A DNA stretch of 64,000 nt from Streptomyces sp. 846.5 (GTDB lineage Bacteria > Actinomycetota > Actinomycetes > Streptomycetales > Streptomycetaceae): NCBI RefSeq assembly GCF_004365705.1, contig NZ_SOBN01000002.1:124001-188000 (forward strand), given 5' to 3'. The position numbers and the translations under genes are program-made. Every line of letters starts with the position of its first letter. The first letter of the stretch is position 1. Shown piece by piece: positions 16,934 through 28,318 of this stretch. The notes beneath the pieces were generated by a model. The model worked only from the letters and a program-made list of their open reading frames with translations, was not told the origin of the DNA and did no database searches.

Positions 16934-17113
16934 ATGCCATCGATCCTGGGACCGCACTTCTGGACGGTGTTCGTGCTGGTGAGCATCACCGGCCTGCTGG
17001 TCGCCGCTCTGCTGGCAGACCTCGCGGAGGGATTCCTGGACCGCCTGCGGAACAGACGCGAACATCCCACGCTCCGGGCCCATGACCACGTGGTCCCGGG
17101 TTCGGGCCGTTGA
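16934..17113 (+). CDS. small single-helix membrane protein
   Basis: The ATG at 16934 follows GGAG at correct spacing; an upstream ATG at 16898 lacks one. The 59-residue product has one hydrophobic helix (FWTVFVLVSITGLLVAALLADL) and then a basic soluble tail (RLRNRREHPTLR). The family was not recognised. It probably acts with, or is simply co-expressed with, the SHOCT protein. Confidence 0.65.
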   Translation: MPSILGPHFWTVFVLVSITGLLVAALLADLAEGFLDRLRNRREHPTLRAHDHVVPGSGR

Positions 17114-17117
17114 ACGA

Positions 17118-17156
17118 CCGTGTGCGCCGTCCGGGCGATCCGGACGGCGCACACGG
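17118..17156. terminator. bidirectional stem-loop terminator
   Basis: Perfect 17-bp arms (CCGTGTGCGCCGTCCGG and its complement) enclose the loop GCGAT, between convergent genes ending at 17113 and 17171. Confidence 0.85.
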
Positions 17157-17170
17157 TTCATGACGGGGCT

Positions 17171-17857
17171 TCAGTACAGGGCCTGGAAGTCCGGCGGCGG
17201 CCCGACCCGGTGCGGGTGCGGGTGCTCCAGGACCACCTCGACGTCCACGACGCCTTCGACGGCGCGGGCGATCCGGGCCAGTGCGGGGATCACACTGCCG
17301 TCGTCCAGCCGACCGCCGATGGTGACCGTCCCGTTCTTGACCGTGACCACGAGCCCGCTGGTATCGGCCTCCGGGAGCGCCTCGGTCAGCTCGGTCAGCA
17401 CGGCAGCGGTCAGCTGTTCGTCGGTGACCAGGAAGACCTTGAGCAGGTCGCTGCGGCTGACGATGCCGACCAGGCGTCCGCCGCCGTCCACGACGGGAAG
17501 ACGGCGGACGTGGCGGCGAGCCATCAGCCGGGCCGCCTCGCTGAGCGTGGCGTGCGGGCCGATCACCGCGACCGCGACGGTCATGATGTCGCCGGCGGTG
17601 GTGCCGCCCGCCTTCTCGATCTCCTCCAGGTGCAGCAGGACCTCGCGCCGGGTGGGCACGCGGTCGCGGTAGGCCTCCTTGGGCAGCAGATCGGCCTGGG
17701 ACACGATGCCGATGACAAGCCCCTGCCCGTCCACGACCGGGACGGCGCTGATACGGCGGCGGCCGAGCACCTCGGCCAGCTCCTTGAACGGGGTCCGGCG
17801 GGTCACCGTGACGGGGTCCGTCGACATCACGTCGCTGACCTTGCGGGGGGTGGGCAT
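17171..17857 (-). CDS. CBS-CBS-BON domain protein
   Basis: The 228-residue protein comprises CBS 1 (VSDVMSTDPVTVTRRTPFKE to VIGIVSQADLL), a longer helical linker (RREVLLHLEEIEKAGGTTAGD), CBS 2 (IMTVAVAVIGPHATLSEAAR to LVGIVSRSDLLKVFL) and BON (LVVTVKNGTVTIGGRLDDGS). The ATG at 17857 has AAGGAG upstream. An in-frame GTG at 17890 overlaps the stop of the preceding CBS gene (GTGA), giving 11 extra residues if used. It forms a two-gene operon with the CBS gene at 17887-18657. Confidence 0.9.
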   Translation of the reverse strand: MPTPRKVSDVMSTDPVTVTRRTPFKELAEVLGRRRISAVPVVDGQGLVIGIVSQADLLPKEAYRDRVPTRREVLLHLEEIEKAGGTTAGDIMTVAVAVIGPHATLSEAARLMARRHVRRLPVVDGGGRLVGIVSRSDLLKVFLVTDEQLTAAVLTELTEALPEADTSGLVVTVKNGTVTIGGRLDDGSVIPALARIARAVEGVVDVEVVLEHPHPHRVGPPPDFQALY

Positions 17858-17886
17858 GGCGTTCTTGCTCCTTCTGGGTCGGTGGT

Positions 17887-18657
17887 TCACAGCTGGTGCG
17901 GGCGGCTCGGCACGGCCAGGTCGTCGATGTCCCAGCGCAGCGTGTCAGCGACGTCGACGACGCCCTCGACCGCGCGGACGCGGTCGAGGAGGGTGCCGGC
18001 CTGACTGCGCCTGGTGGTGCGGGCGTCGAGCAGGACCCGGCCGTGGTCGCAATCCACCCGCAAGGTGGCGCGGTCGGTTCCGGCGTCCGCGGCGACGGCG
18101 AGGTAGAGGATTTCCGAGCGGATCTCCGCGTCGTCCCGGCGCACGGCGCCCAGCAGGTCGCACAGGCACACCATGCCGACCAGCCGGCGCCGGCCGTCGG
18201 TGACCGGCAGGTGGTGGACCCGGTGGCGGACGGCCAGCAGGGCGGCCTCGGCGGCGCTGGTGTCCGCGGTGACGGTCCAGGCGGGGGTGGTCATCAGCTC
18301 GCCGGCGGTGACCCCGGCGCCCCTGCGGCGCAGCGCGCGGAGCCAGCGGGGCTCGAAGCGCATGCCCCGCGGCGGCAGGGCGGTCAGGGCGAGCTTGGCG
18401 AGCAGATCGGAGGCGGCGACGACTCCCATCACCCGGCCCTCGGTATCGACCACGGGCAGCAGGTCGTGGTGGTGGTCGCCCACTGCGGCGACCAGCCCGG
18501 CGTAGTCGGTCCTGGGGTCGACCGTGACGACCCGATCGGTCATCAGGTCCCGGACCGGGGTGTGCCGGGGCAGTCCGTCCCAGGGGACGCGTCCGGTGAC
18601 GGGACGCGGCGCCCGTGCCGCCGTCCCGGTGCTGTCGTAGTGCCGTGTCTCTGCCAT
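17887..18657 (-). CDS. CBS-CBS-BON-like domain protein
   Basis: The 256-residue protein is more divergent than its paralogues. An N-terminal extension precedes CBS 1 (VRDLMTDRVVTVDPRTDYAG to VMGVVAASDLLAKL). CBS 2 (LMTTPAWTVTADTSAAEAAL to LVGMVCLCDLLGAV) and a weak BON-like tail (LRVDCDHGRVLLDARTTRRS to VVDVADTL) follow. It precedes another CBS gene with a 4-bp potential overlap. Two DosR-type boxes lie in the 268-bp divergent region shared with the acetyltransferase gene. Confidence 0.88.
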   Translation of the reverse strand: MAETRHYDSTGTAARAPRPVTGRVPWDGLPRHTPVRDLMTDRVVTVDPRTDYAGLVAAVGDHHHDLLPVVDTEGRVMGVVAASDLLAKLALTALPPRGMRFEPRWLRALRRRGAGVTAGELMTTPAWTVTADTSAAEAALLAVRHRVHHLPVTDGRRRLVGMVCLCDLLGAVRRDDAEIRSEILYLAVAADAGTDRATLRVDCDHGRVLLDARTTRRSQAGTLLDRVRAVEGVVDVADTLRWDIDDLAVPSRPHQL

Positions 18658-18732
18658 GGCCCTCTCCCGTTCTCCCTCGTCGTCGACTTCCCGATGGACT
18701 TCACGATGCGCTCGTCGACATGGCAGGGCATG

Positions 18733-18746
18733 GGGCCGGACGGCCC
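18733..18746. promoter_or_regulatory. DosR-type box
   Basis: GGGCCGGACGGCCC lies 75 bp before the minus-strand CBS operon at 18657. Confidence 0.5.
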
Positions 18747-18836
18747 CGATCGTGCGCCGGACGGCACCTCACCTCACCTCACCGGCGACGCGAGCGGGCG
18801 ACGGGTCGCGATCGGGGGCTACCGGCCGGGGTGCTA

Positions 18837-18850
18837 GGGCCGATCGGTCC
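18837..18850. promoter_or_regulatory. DosR-type box
   Basis: GGGCCGATCGGTCC lies 75 bp before the plus-strand acetyltransferase gene at 18926. The two boxes of this divergent region are equally spaced from their genes. Confidence 0.55.
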
Positions 18851-18925
18851 CTGTGCCGCGGCGGCGGCGCGGCGGAGAGTGAGAGTTGCCGGCACCCGCA
18901 ACCCACGTCACCGAGGAGTCCCACC

Positions 18926-21664
18926 ATGGCCAGGACGCTGTCCCCTCCCGCAGCCGCGGACGCGTTGCTCAGCAACGGGAGCACGGTCACCATCCGTGCC
19001 CTGCAGGCCGACGACCACGCGGCCGTGCTGGACCTGCACGCGATCCGGATGTCGCCGGACAACCAGCGGATGCGCTTCTTCGCGATGAGCAGGCGCGCCC
19101 CGGAACTGTGCGCCGACCGCCTGTGCGGGGCCGCCCGCACCGGCTTCCTCGCACTGGGCTGCTTCACCGCGGCCGGGCTGGGCGAGGAGGAACTGCTGGG
19201 CGTGGTCGAGTACGACGTGGACGACCAACGGCCGATGGTCGCGGAGATCGCTGTGGCGGTCGCCGACAACCGGCACCACCTCGGGGTGGGCACGCTGCTG
19301 ATCGAGCACCTGGTGCACGCGGCGCTCGACCGGGGCGTGCGGATCTTCGAGGCCGAGGCGCTGAGCGAGAACCGGGCGATGCTCCAGGTCTTCCACGACC
19401 TCGGTCTGCGCGTGGAACGCCACTCCGAAGGCCCCGAAGTACGCGTTGTCGTGCGCCTGGACGAGCGTGACGAGTCCTATCTGGCGACCCTGGACGAACG
19501 CGGTCGCGGAGCCGACGTCCTCAGCCTGGTCCCGCTGCTGCACCCGCGCTCGGTCGCGGTGGTCGGCGTCTCCGAACGCCCCGGCTCGGTGGGTCACACC
19601 GTGCTGGCGAAGATCCGCGCAGGGCACTTCGAGGGACCTGTGTGGGCGGTCAACCCGCACGGCGGAACCGTCGACGGCCTGCCCTGCCACCCCTCGGTGG
19701 CCGCGCTTCCGGGCGTCCCGGACCTCGCCGTCGTAGCCGTGCCCGCCGACCGAGTGCCCCAGGTGGCCGTGGAGTGCGGACGCCTGGGCGTACGCGCCCT
19801 GGTCGTGCTGACCTCCGGCCTGGACCGGCAGCAGTCCGCCAGGCTGCTCGAAACCTGCCGCCGGCACAGCATGCGCCTGGTCGGCCCCAACTGCCTGGGC
19901 ATCACCCAGACCGACCCCGCCGTGCGGCTGGACGCCCAGTTCGGCGCGGTCATGGCCGCGCCCGGCAGCGCCGGGGTCGCGGTGCAGTCCGGCGGGGTGG
20001 GCATCGCCCTGATGGAGCGGCTCAACGCCCTTGGCATCGGCGTCTCCAGCTTCGTCTCGCTCGGCGACAAGTACGACGTCAGCGGGAACGACCTGCTGCA
20101 GTGGTGGGAGCACGACCGGCGCACCGAGCTGGCGATCCTGCACCTGGAGTCCTTCGGCAGTCCGCGGGCCTTCGCCCGCACCGCCCGCCGGGTCACCCGC
20201 ACCATCCCGGTGCTCACCGTCGACGCCGGTCGCTCGGCCGCCGGACGCCGGGGCGCCGCCTCGCACACCGCGGCCGCGGCCACCCCGACCGTGACCCGGC
20301 AGGCCCTGTTCGCCCAGGCCGGCATCACCGCCACCGCCGGGATCGGCGAACTCGTCGAGACCGCGGCCCTGCTGCACGCCCAGCCGCTCCCCGGCACCGC
20401 CGGGAAGGTCGCGGTGGTCTCCAACGCCGGCGGCATCGGCGTCCTGACCGCGGACGCCTGCGCCGAGTCCGGACTCGTCCTGCCGGAGCTGCCCGCCGAG
20501 CTGGCACAGAAGCTGCTGGCCGTGCTGCCCCAGGGGTCCAGCGCCGCGAACCCGGTGGACACCACCGCGGCCGTCGGCCCCGAGGCCCTGGCCACCGCCG
20601 TCGGCCTGCTGGCCGACAGCGGCGCCGTGGACGCGGTACTGCTGTGCCTGGCCCCGACCGCCCTGGGCACCGACCCGATGCGGGAGCTGCTCACCGCCCC
20701 GGCCCGGCGGACCCGTCCGATCGCACTGGTCCGGCTGGACCAGCAGACCCCGGTCGACTACCTGGCCACCCAGGACGGCGGCAGGCTCCCCTGCTACGCC
20801 GACCCGCAGTCGGCGGCCCGCGCCCTGGCGCACGCGACCGACCGGGCCCGCTGGCTCGCCCAGCCCGACGCCGCCGTCCCCCGACCCGAGGGAGTCGACC
20901 GCGCGGGAGCCGAGGCGATCGTGGACGGCTTCCTGGCGGACCACCCCGACGGGGGCTGGCTCGAACCCGTGGCCACGGCCCAACTGCTGGACTGCTACGG
21001 CCTCCCCCTGGTCCGCACCGTCTGGGCGACCGGCGAGCACGACACGGTCGAGGCCGCCGGCACCCTGGCACCGCTCGGGCACGAGCACCGCGTGGTCCTC
21101 AAGGCGTACTGGCCCGGCCAGGTCCACAAGAGCGACGTCGGCGCGGTCCGCACCAACCTGCACGGGCGCGAAGCCGTCCGGGACGCCTACCGCGGCTTCG
21201 TCCGCGACTTCGGCGACCGGCTCGCCGGCGTGGTGGTCCAACCCCAGGCCGCCCCCGGCACGGAGCTGTTCGCCGGCATGGTCCAGGACCAGGTCTTCGG
21301 CCCGCTGGTGCTGTTCGGCATGGGCGGCACCGCGGTGGACCTGCTCAACGACCGCGCCGCCCGGCTGGCCCCGCTGACCACCACCGACATCCGCACCCTG
21401 CTCACCAGTCCGCACGGGGCCCCGCTGCTGTTCGGCTACCGCGGCGCGCCGCCGGCCGATCTGGACGCCCTGGAGGACCTGCTGGCCCGGCTCAGCGCAC
21501 TGGCATCGGACCTTCCGCAGCTCACCGACGTCGACCTCAACCCGGTGATCGCCACCCCGGACGGCATCACCTGCGTCGACGCCCGGCTGCGGCTGGAACC
21601 CCGCCCCGCCCCCGACCCCTACCTGCGCAGGCTCCGCCGCCTGCCCGACACCCGCAAGGAGTGA
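18926..21664 (+). CDS. GNAT/NDP-forming acyl-CoA synthetase fusion, Pat-type protein acetyltransferase
   Basis: The 912-residue protein has an N-terminal GNAT domain (VTIRALQADDHAAVLDLH; acetyl-CoA loop NRHHLGVGTLLIEHLV, residues about 17-180). It is followed by a CoA-binding domain (VAVVGVSERPGSVGHTVL), a succinyl-CoA-ligase-like part (QSGGVGIALMERL, SNAGGIGVLTADAC) and an ATP-grasp domain (VVLKAYWPGQVHKSDVGAV, GMGGTAVDLLND). This is the streptomycete PatA arrangement, which acetylates lysines of acyl-CoA synthetases. An SHT motif, the phospho-His position of active NDP-forming synthetases, is kept near residue 450. It precedes CBS and pyruvate phosphate dikinase genes. Confidence 0.88.
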   Translation: MARTLSPPAAADALLSNGSTVTIRALQADDHAAVLDLHAIRMSPDNQRMRFFAMSRRAPELCADRLCGAARTGFLALGCFTAAGLGEEELLGVVEYDVDDQRPMVAEIAVAVADNRHHLGVGTLLIEHLVHAALDRGVRIFEAEALSENRAMLQVFHDLGLRVERHSEGPEVRVVVRLDERDESYLATLDERGRGADVLSLVPLLHPRSVAVVGVSERPGSVGHTVLAKIRAGHFEGPVWAVNPHGGTVDGLPCHPSVAALPGVPDLAVVAVPADRVPQVAVECGRLGVRALVVLTSGLDRQQSARLLETCRRHSMRLVGPNCLGITQTDPAVRLDAQFGAVMAAPGSAGVAVQSGGVGIALMERLNALGIGVSSFVSLGDKYDVSGNDLLQWWEHDRRTELAILHLESFGSPRAFARTARRVTRTIPVLTVDAGRSAAGRRGAASHTAAAATPTVTRQALFAQAGITATAGIGELVETAALLHAQPLPGTAGKVAVVSNAGGIGVLTADACAESGLVLPELPAELAQKLLAVLPQGSSAANPVDTTAAVGPEALATAVGLLADSGAVDAVLLCLAPTALGTDPMRELLTAPARRTRPIALVRLDQQTPVDYLATQDGGRLPCYADPQSAARALAHATDRARWLAQPDAAVPRPEGVDRAGAEAIVDGFLADHPDGGWLEPVATAQLLDCYGLPLVRTVWATGEHDTVEAAGTLAPLGHEHRVVLKAYWPGQVHKSDVGAVRTNLHGREAVRDAYRGFVRDFGDRLAGVVVQPQAAPGTELFAGMVQDQVFGPLVLFGMGGTAVDLLNDRAARLAPLTTTDIRTLLTSPHGAPLLFGYRGAPPADLDALEDLLARLSALASDLPQLTDVDLNPVIATPDGITCVDARLRLEPRPAPDPYLRRLRRLPDTRKE

Positions 21665-21670
21665 ACCGCC

Positions 21671-22378
21671 ATGCGACACCGCACCGTTCAGGACGTGATG
21701 ACCCATCAGGTGGTCACCGCCCACCGTGACACCCCGTTCAAGGCCGTGGCGGCACTGCTGGCCCGCAACGACGTCAGCGCCGTCCCCGTGGTCGACCCGC
21801 GGCAGCACCCGATCGGGATCGTCTCCGAGGGCGACCTGCTGCGCAAGGAGTCGGCACTACCGGACCCGAGGGGCCACGCGGCGAGCGTGTGGATGCGGCC
21901 CCGGGACCGGAAGCGGGCCGAGGCCGAGACCGCCGAGACCCTGATGACCAGTACGGTCTTCGCCGCACGGCCCGAGTGGAGCCTGGTCGAGGCGGCCCGG
22001 ATGATGGACCGTCACCACGTCAAGCGTCTGCCCGTGATCGACGAGGCCGGGGTACTGGTCGGCATCGTCAGCCGCAGCGACCTCATCCGGGTCTTCCTGC
22101 GCCCCGACGGCGCCATCCGCCAGGAGATCGTCCACGACGTGCTGAACCAGACCCTGCTCATCCCGCTCACCGACGTCCAGGTCGAGGTCAGGGACGGCGT
22201 GGTCACCCTGCGCGGAACCGTCGAGCGGCAGACCCTGGTGCCCGTCGTGGTCCGGCTGTGCCGGAGTGTCGACGGCGTCGTCGCCGTCCACGACCAGCTC
22301 CGCTACACCTTCGACGACCGCAGGGTCGACCTCGGCCCGGACCAGGTCCACGGCGTCATCCGCACACCGCACCACTGA
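21671..22378 (+). CDS. CBS-CBS-BON domain protein
   Basis: The 235-residue protein has CBS 1 (VQDVMTHQVVTAHRDTPFKA to IGIVSEGDLLRKE), CBS 2 (LMTSTVFAARPEWSLVEAAR to LVGIVSRSDLIRVFLR) and BON (VQVEVRDGVVTLRGTVERQT to VVAVHDQL). It begins 6 bp after the acetyltransferase stop and ends 63 bp before the dikinase start, so all three are probably one operon. It is the nearest paralogue of the CBS protein at 13226. Confidence 0.9.
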   Translation: MRHRTVQDVMTHQVVTAHRDTPFKAVAALLARNDVSAVPVVDPRQHPIGIVSEGDLLRKESALPDPRGHAASVWMRPRDRKRAEAETAETLMTSTVFAARPEWSLVEAARMMDRHHVKRLPVIDEAGVLVGIVSRSDLIRVFLRPDGAIRQEIVHDVLNQTLLIPLTDVQVEVRDGVVTLRGTVERQTLVPVVVRLCRSVDGVVAVHDQLRYTFDDRRVDLGPDQVHGVIRTPHH

Positions 22379-22441
22379 GTGGCAGCGGCCGCGCAGTCCC
22401 AGCAGCAGTCCGAGAAGCAACTCCCAGCAGCAGGAGGAGTC

Positions 22442-25117
<2,676 letters not shown>

Positions 25118-25122
25118 GCATC

Positions 25123-25150
25123 GCCCGGATGGCCGGGCGCGGGAGCGCCC
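25123..25150. terminator. short stem-loops after ppdK
   Basis: GCCCGGATGGCCGGGC and GGGCGCGGGAGCGCCC form two alternative short hairpins between the convergent genes ending at 25117 and 25153. Confidence 0.5.
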
Positions 25151-25152
25151 GC

Positions 25153-27027
25153 TCACTTCCGGGAAGCGGACCGCAGTGGCAGGGCGAACCAGACCGCCTT
25201 GCCCTCCTCGGTGGGCAGCGTGCCCCAGGACGCGGCCAGGCAGTCGACCAGGGTCAGCCCGCGGCCGGACTCCTCCTCCGGGCTCGCCGACCTGGCGCGG
25301 GGCAGCACCGGGCTGCCGTCGCACACTTCGACGCTGAGTTCGTCCCCCGCCTGGCGCAGCCGCAGCCGCAGCGGGCCGCAGGCGTGCCGGACCGCGTTGG
25401 ACAGCAGCTCCGAGGCCAGCAGGCAGGCGGTGTCGCCGAGTTCCTCACAGCCCCATGCCTCCAGGGTGTCCCGCAGGAAACGTCGTCCCACACCGACGCT
25501 GACCGGCTCGGCCGTCAGGATGGCCGACACCGCGGTGACCGGCACCCGCGGGATCCGGGCGAGCAGCAGGGTCACGTCGTCGGCGTAGTCCTCCGGGTCG
25601 GGCAGCAGCGCCGCCAGCACCGAGTCCGCCGCGGCCTCCAGTCCGTCGGTGTCCGCGACCGCCTTCTCCAGGGCGATGCTCAATGCGTCGATCTGCAGTT
25701 CGATGTCGCTGACGGGGGTCTCCACCAGCCCGTCGGTGTAGAGGGCCAGGACCGCCCCCGGGAGCACCGGCAGCCGGGTCTCCTGGTGCGGCACCTCGCC
25801 CACCCCCAGGGGGACGCTGACCGGCACGGGCAGTCTGCGTACCCGGCCGTCCGGGTCGACCAGCAGGACCGGGAGGTGCCCGGCCGAGCACACCGTCAGT
25901 TCGCCCTCGTCGGGGTCCAGGACCAGGTAGCAGCAGGTGACCAGCTGGTCGGGGAGTTCGCTGACCACGGCGTCCAGAGCCAGCATCAGCTGCCAGGGCG
26001 GCATGCCGGTCTTGGCCAGCGCGTGCGCGGCCGAGCGCAACTGTCCCATCACGGCGGCAGCCTCCAGGCCGCGGCCCATCACGTCGCCGATCAGGATCCC
26101 GACCCGGCCGCCGCCCAGAGCGATCAGGTCGAACCAGTCCCCGCCCACCCCGGCCCCCTGACGGGCCGGGAAGTAGCGGCTGGAGGTGTCCATCCCGGGG
26201 AGCACGGCCGGGGAGCCCATCAGGCTCCGCTGCAGGGTCAGTGCGACGTGCCGCTGCTGCTCGTAGAGCTCGGCGAGCTGGGCCTCGGTCCGCTTGCGCG
26301 CGCTGACGTCCCGGATCGCGGCCGAGACCAGGGTGCCGTCGGGGGTCTCCAGCGGGCTGAGGCTGATCTCGACCGGGAACTCCGCCCCGTCCTTGCGCAG
26401 CCCGTACAGCTCCAGTCCCGCGCCCATCGGACGGACCCGGCGGTTGTCGACATAGCCGTGCCGGTGAGCGGGGTGCTGGCCGTGGAACCTGGCCGGCACC
26501 AGCACCTCCACCCGCCGCCCGAGCAGTTCCTCGCGGTCGTAGCCGAACAGCGTCTCGGTCTGGGCGTTGACGAGTTGGATGGTGCCGGCGTCGTCCACGA
26601 TCACCATGGCGTCCGGCGCGGCCTCCAGGAGTCCCCGGAAGCGCTCCTCGGCGGCCTTGCGCTCGCTGACGTCGCGGACCGCGGCCGAGATCAGCAGCCC
26701 GTCGGGGGTCTCCAGCGGGCTCAGACTGATCTCGACCGGGAACTCCGCCCCGTCCTTGCGCAGCCCGTACAGTTCCAGCCCCGCGCCCATCGGACGGACC
26801 TGCTGGTTGACCGAGTAGCCGAACCGGTGGGCGGGGTGCTGGGCGCGGAAGCGCTGCGGCACCAGGATCTCGATCGGCCGGCCGAGGAGCTCCTGCCGGA
26901 GGTAGCCGAACAGGGCCTCGGTCTGGGCGTTGACCAGGCGGATCACACCGTTGTCGTCCACGATCACCATGGCGTCGGGGGCCGCTTCCAGTAGGGCTCG
27001 GAAGGGTTCCTCGGTCGTGGTCGTCAT
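25153..27027 (-). CDS. PAS-PAS-PP2C phosphatase-ATPase regulator (RsbU/RsbW-type)
   Basis: The 624-residue protein has two PAS domains (about 8-125 and 130-250), a SpoIIE-type PP2C phosphatase (about 275-480; GGDWFDLIALGGGRVGILIGDVMGRG, LALYTDGLVE) and a C-terminal HATPase of anti-sigma kinase type (ELLSNAVRHACGPL, GRGLTLVDCLA). The two PAS copies are nearly identical (both contain GLRKDGAEFPVEISLSPLE), showing a recent internal duplication. It probably controls an anti-sigma/antagonist pair in response to a PAS-bound signal. The start is at MTTTTEEPF, after a weak ribosome site; a longer start at 27093 is possible. Confidence 0.88.
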   Translation of the reverse strand: MTTTTEEPFRALLEAAPDAMVIVDDNGVIRLVNAQTEALFGYLRQELLGRPIEILVPQRFRAQHPAHRFGYSVNQQVRPMGAGLELYGLRKDGAEFPVEISLSPLETPDGLLISAAVRDVSERKAAEERFRGLLEAAPDAMVIVDDAGTIQLVNAQTETLFGYDREELLGRRVEVLVPARFHGQHPAHRHGYVDNRRVRPMGAGLELYGLRKDGAEFPVEISLSPLETPDGTLVSAAIRDVSARKRTEAQLAELYEQQRHVALTLQRSLMGSPAVLPGMDTSSRYFPARQGAGVGGDWFDLIALGGGRVGILIGDVMGRGLEAAAVMGQLRSAAHALAKTGMPPWQLMLALDAVVSELPDQLVTCCYLVLDPDEGELTVCSAGHLPVLLVDPDGRVRRLPVPVSVPLGVGEVPHQETRLPVLPGAVLALYTDGLVETPVSDIELQIDALSIALEKAVADTDGLEAAADSVLAALLPDPEDYADDVTLLLARIPRVPVTAVSAILTAEPVSVGVGRRFLRDTLEAWGCEELGDTACLLASELLSNAVRHACGPLRLRLRQAGDELSVEVCDGSPVLPRARSASPEEESGRGLTLVDCLAASWGTLPTEEGKAVWFALPLRSASRK

Positions 27028-27135
27028 GTGCTGCCGCCTTGTGGTCGCCCAGCTCTGCGTGCAGGACATCGCAGCACGAACCGGACCACCCATCCGCGGT
27101 TTGTCGCCAACCTGTCCAGGACCGACCGCTTTCGA

Positions 27136-28146
27136 TCAGCGGGGCAGCCGGTCCCTTCCGGACTCGGCCAGGACTTCCGCCACCGGGCGGCGCGGTGTGA
27201 CGGGGCCCTCGGGCCCGTACCCGACGCGGAGCACCATCTGCGGGCTCCCCGCGCCGGAGCTCCCGGGGTCGCGCAGCAGCCAGCGCAGGTCCTGCCACTC
27301 CAGTGCCTGGTAGAGCAGCGACGCCCGCAGGCCGTGGGCCGTCAACAGCAGCAGGACGTGTTCGAGGGCCATCCCGGCCCGCAGCCAGTCGGCCGGACGG
27401 TCGGCGGCGGTGGAGAGCAGCAGCAGGCGGGGACGGGGCTCGAAGCGCTGCGGCGGCGGCACGTTCCGGCCGCGCTCCAGCCCGGTGAAGTCGCGCATCG
27501 GCACGCGTGCCTGCGCGTCACGGGGGCCCAGCACCTCGTAGGGGATGCCGTAGGGGCCCTCGTTCGAGTCCTTGAGCCAGGACCGGGTCTCCTCCAGCCG
27601 GTCCCGGGCCGCGGTGCGACGCAGTTCGGCGTCGGTCGTCAGCGCCAGCAGGCGTGCGGACTCCGTCGGCCCGGGGGCGGTCAGCACGGCCCCCTCGGCG
27701 CCGGCGGCCTCGAACAGCTCCGCCATGACGGCGCCGGGCACCTGCTCACCGGTGAAGGGCAGCCTGCTGCTGTGCCTGCGCGCGATCGACGGGTAGAGAT
27801 CGGGTCCGCCGGCCGCGCCCGTGCGCGGTGGTCCGGCCAGGCGCACCGAGGCCAGGTGGCCCGGGTCGCTGCTGGTGGGCAGCAGCCGCAGGACCGGCTC
27901 CCACCCCAGGTGGGCTGTGGCGACCCGGAGGTTGAACACCGTCGCGCCGACGGAGACGTGCAGGGCCCGGCCGTCGGGATCGGCGAGCGGCAGCGCCCGC
28001 TCCCAGGCCGCGTGCACCTCGACGGTGCGGCTGTCACGGTCCAGTCGGAATCGCCACGGCTGGGTGTTGTGGATCGAGGGCGCGGCGGTGGCGGCGGCGA
28101 CCAGGGTCTCCGCGGTCGCGGTGTCCAGCGTCAGGTCGGTCTGCAT
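27136..28146 (-). CDS. Acg-family nitroreductase (Rv2032-like)
   Basis: The 336-residue protein has the Acg pattern: AAATAAPSIHNTQPWRFRL near the N-terminus, [32 protein letters not shown], then a degenerate second nitroreductase half ending LRVGYGPEGPVTPRRPV. Mycobacterial Acg and Rv3131 are DosR-induced proteins that sequester flavin rather than reduce substrates efficiently. AGGAGG precedes the ATG at 28146. It is a paralogue of the protein at 33326. A DosR-type box lies 71 bp upstream. Confidence 0.9.
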   Translation of the reverse strand: MQTDLTLDTATAETLVAAATAAPSIHNTQPWRFRLDRDSRTVEVHAAWERALPLADPDGRALHVSVGATVFNLRVATAHLGWEPVLRLLPTSSDPGHLASVRLAGPPRTGAAGGPDLYPSIARRHSSRLPFTGEQVPGAVMAELFEAAGAEGAVLTAPGPTESARLLALTTDAELRRTAARDRLEETRSWLKDSNEGPYGIPYEVLGPRDAQARVPMRDFTGLERGRNVPPPQRFEPRPRLLLLSTAADRPADWLRAGMALEHVLLLLTAHGLRASLLYQALEWQDLRWLLRDPGSSGAGSPQMVLRVGYGPEGPVTPRRPVAEVLAESGRDRLPR

Positions 28147-28217
28147 GTGAACCCCCTCCTCACGGGGACACGGCTGGTGCTCACTCAAGTATCGGACTCG
28201 TGAGCCGGCCGCAGCAG

Positions 28218-28231
28218 CGGCCGAAGGTCCC
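28218..28231. promoter_or_regulatory. DosR-type box
   Basis: CGGCCGAAGGTCCC lies 71 bp before the nitroreductase gene on the minus strand. Confidence 0.55.
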
Positions 28232-28276
28232 GGTCCGGCGGCCGAACGGGCCGGTGGGCGCGGGCGGAGGCACGAA

Positions 28277-28302
28277 CGGCCCCGCCGGGGTCGGCGGGGC
28301 CG
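28277..28302 (-). terminator. stem-loop terminator of the cytochrome b operon
   Basis: CGGCCCCGCC and its complement surround GGGGTC, 17 bp after the stop of the last gene of the cytochrome b operon. Confidence 0.7.
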
Positions 28303-28318
28303 CTGTCCGCGTTGGGCG

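Noticed and set aside
18908-21808. A 966-codon minus-strand frame opposite the acetyltransferase
   Set aside because: Same GC-bias artefact; composition and lack of motifs differ from real proteins in the window.
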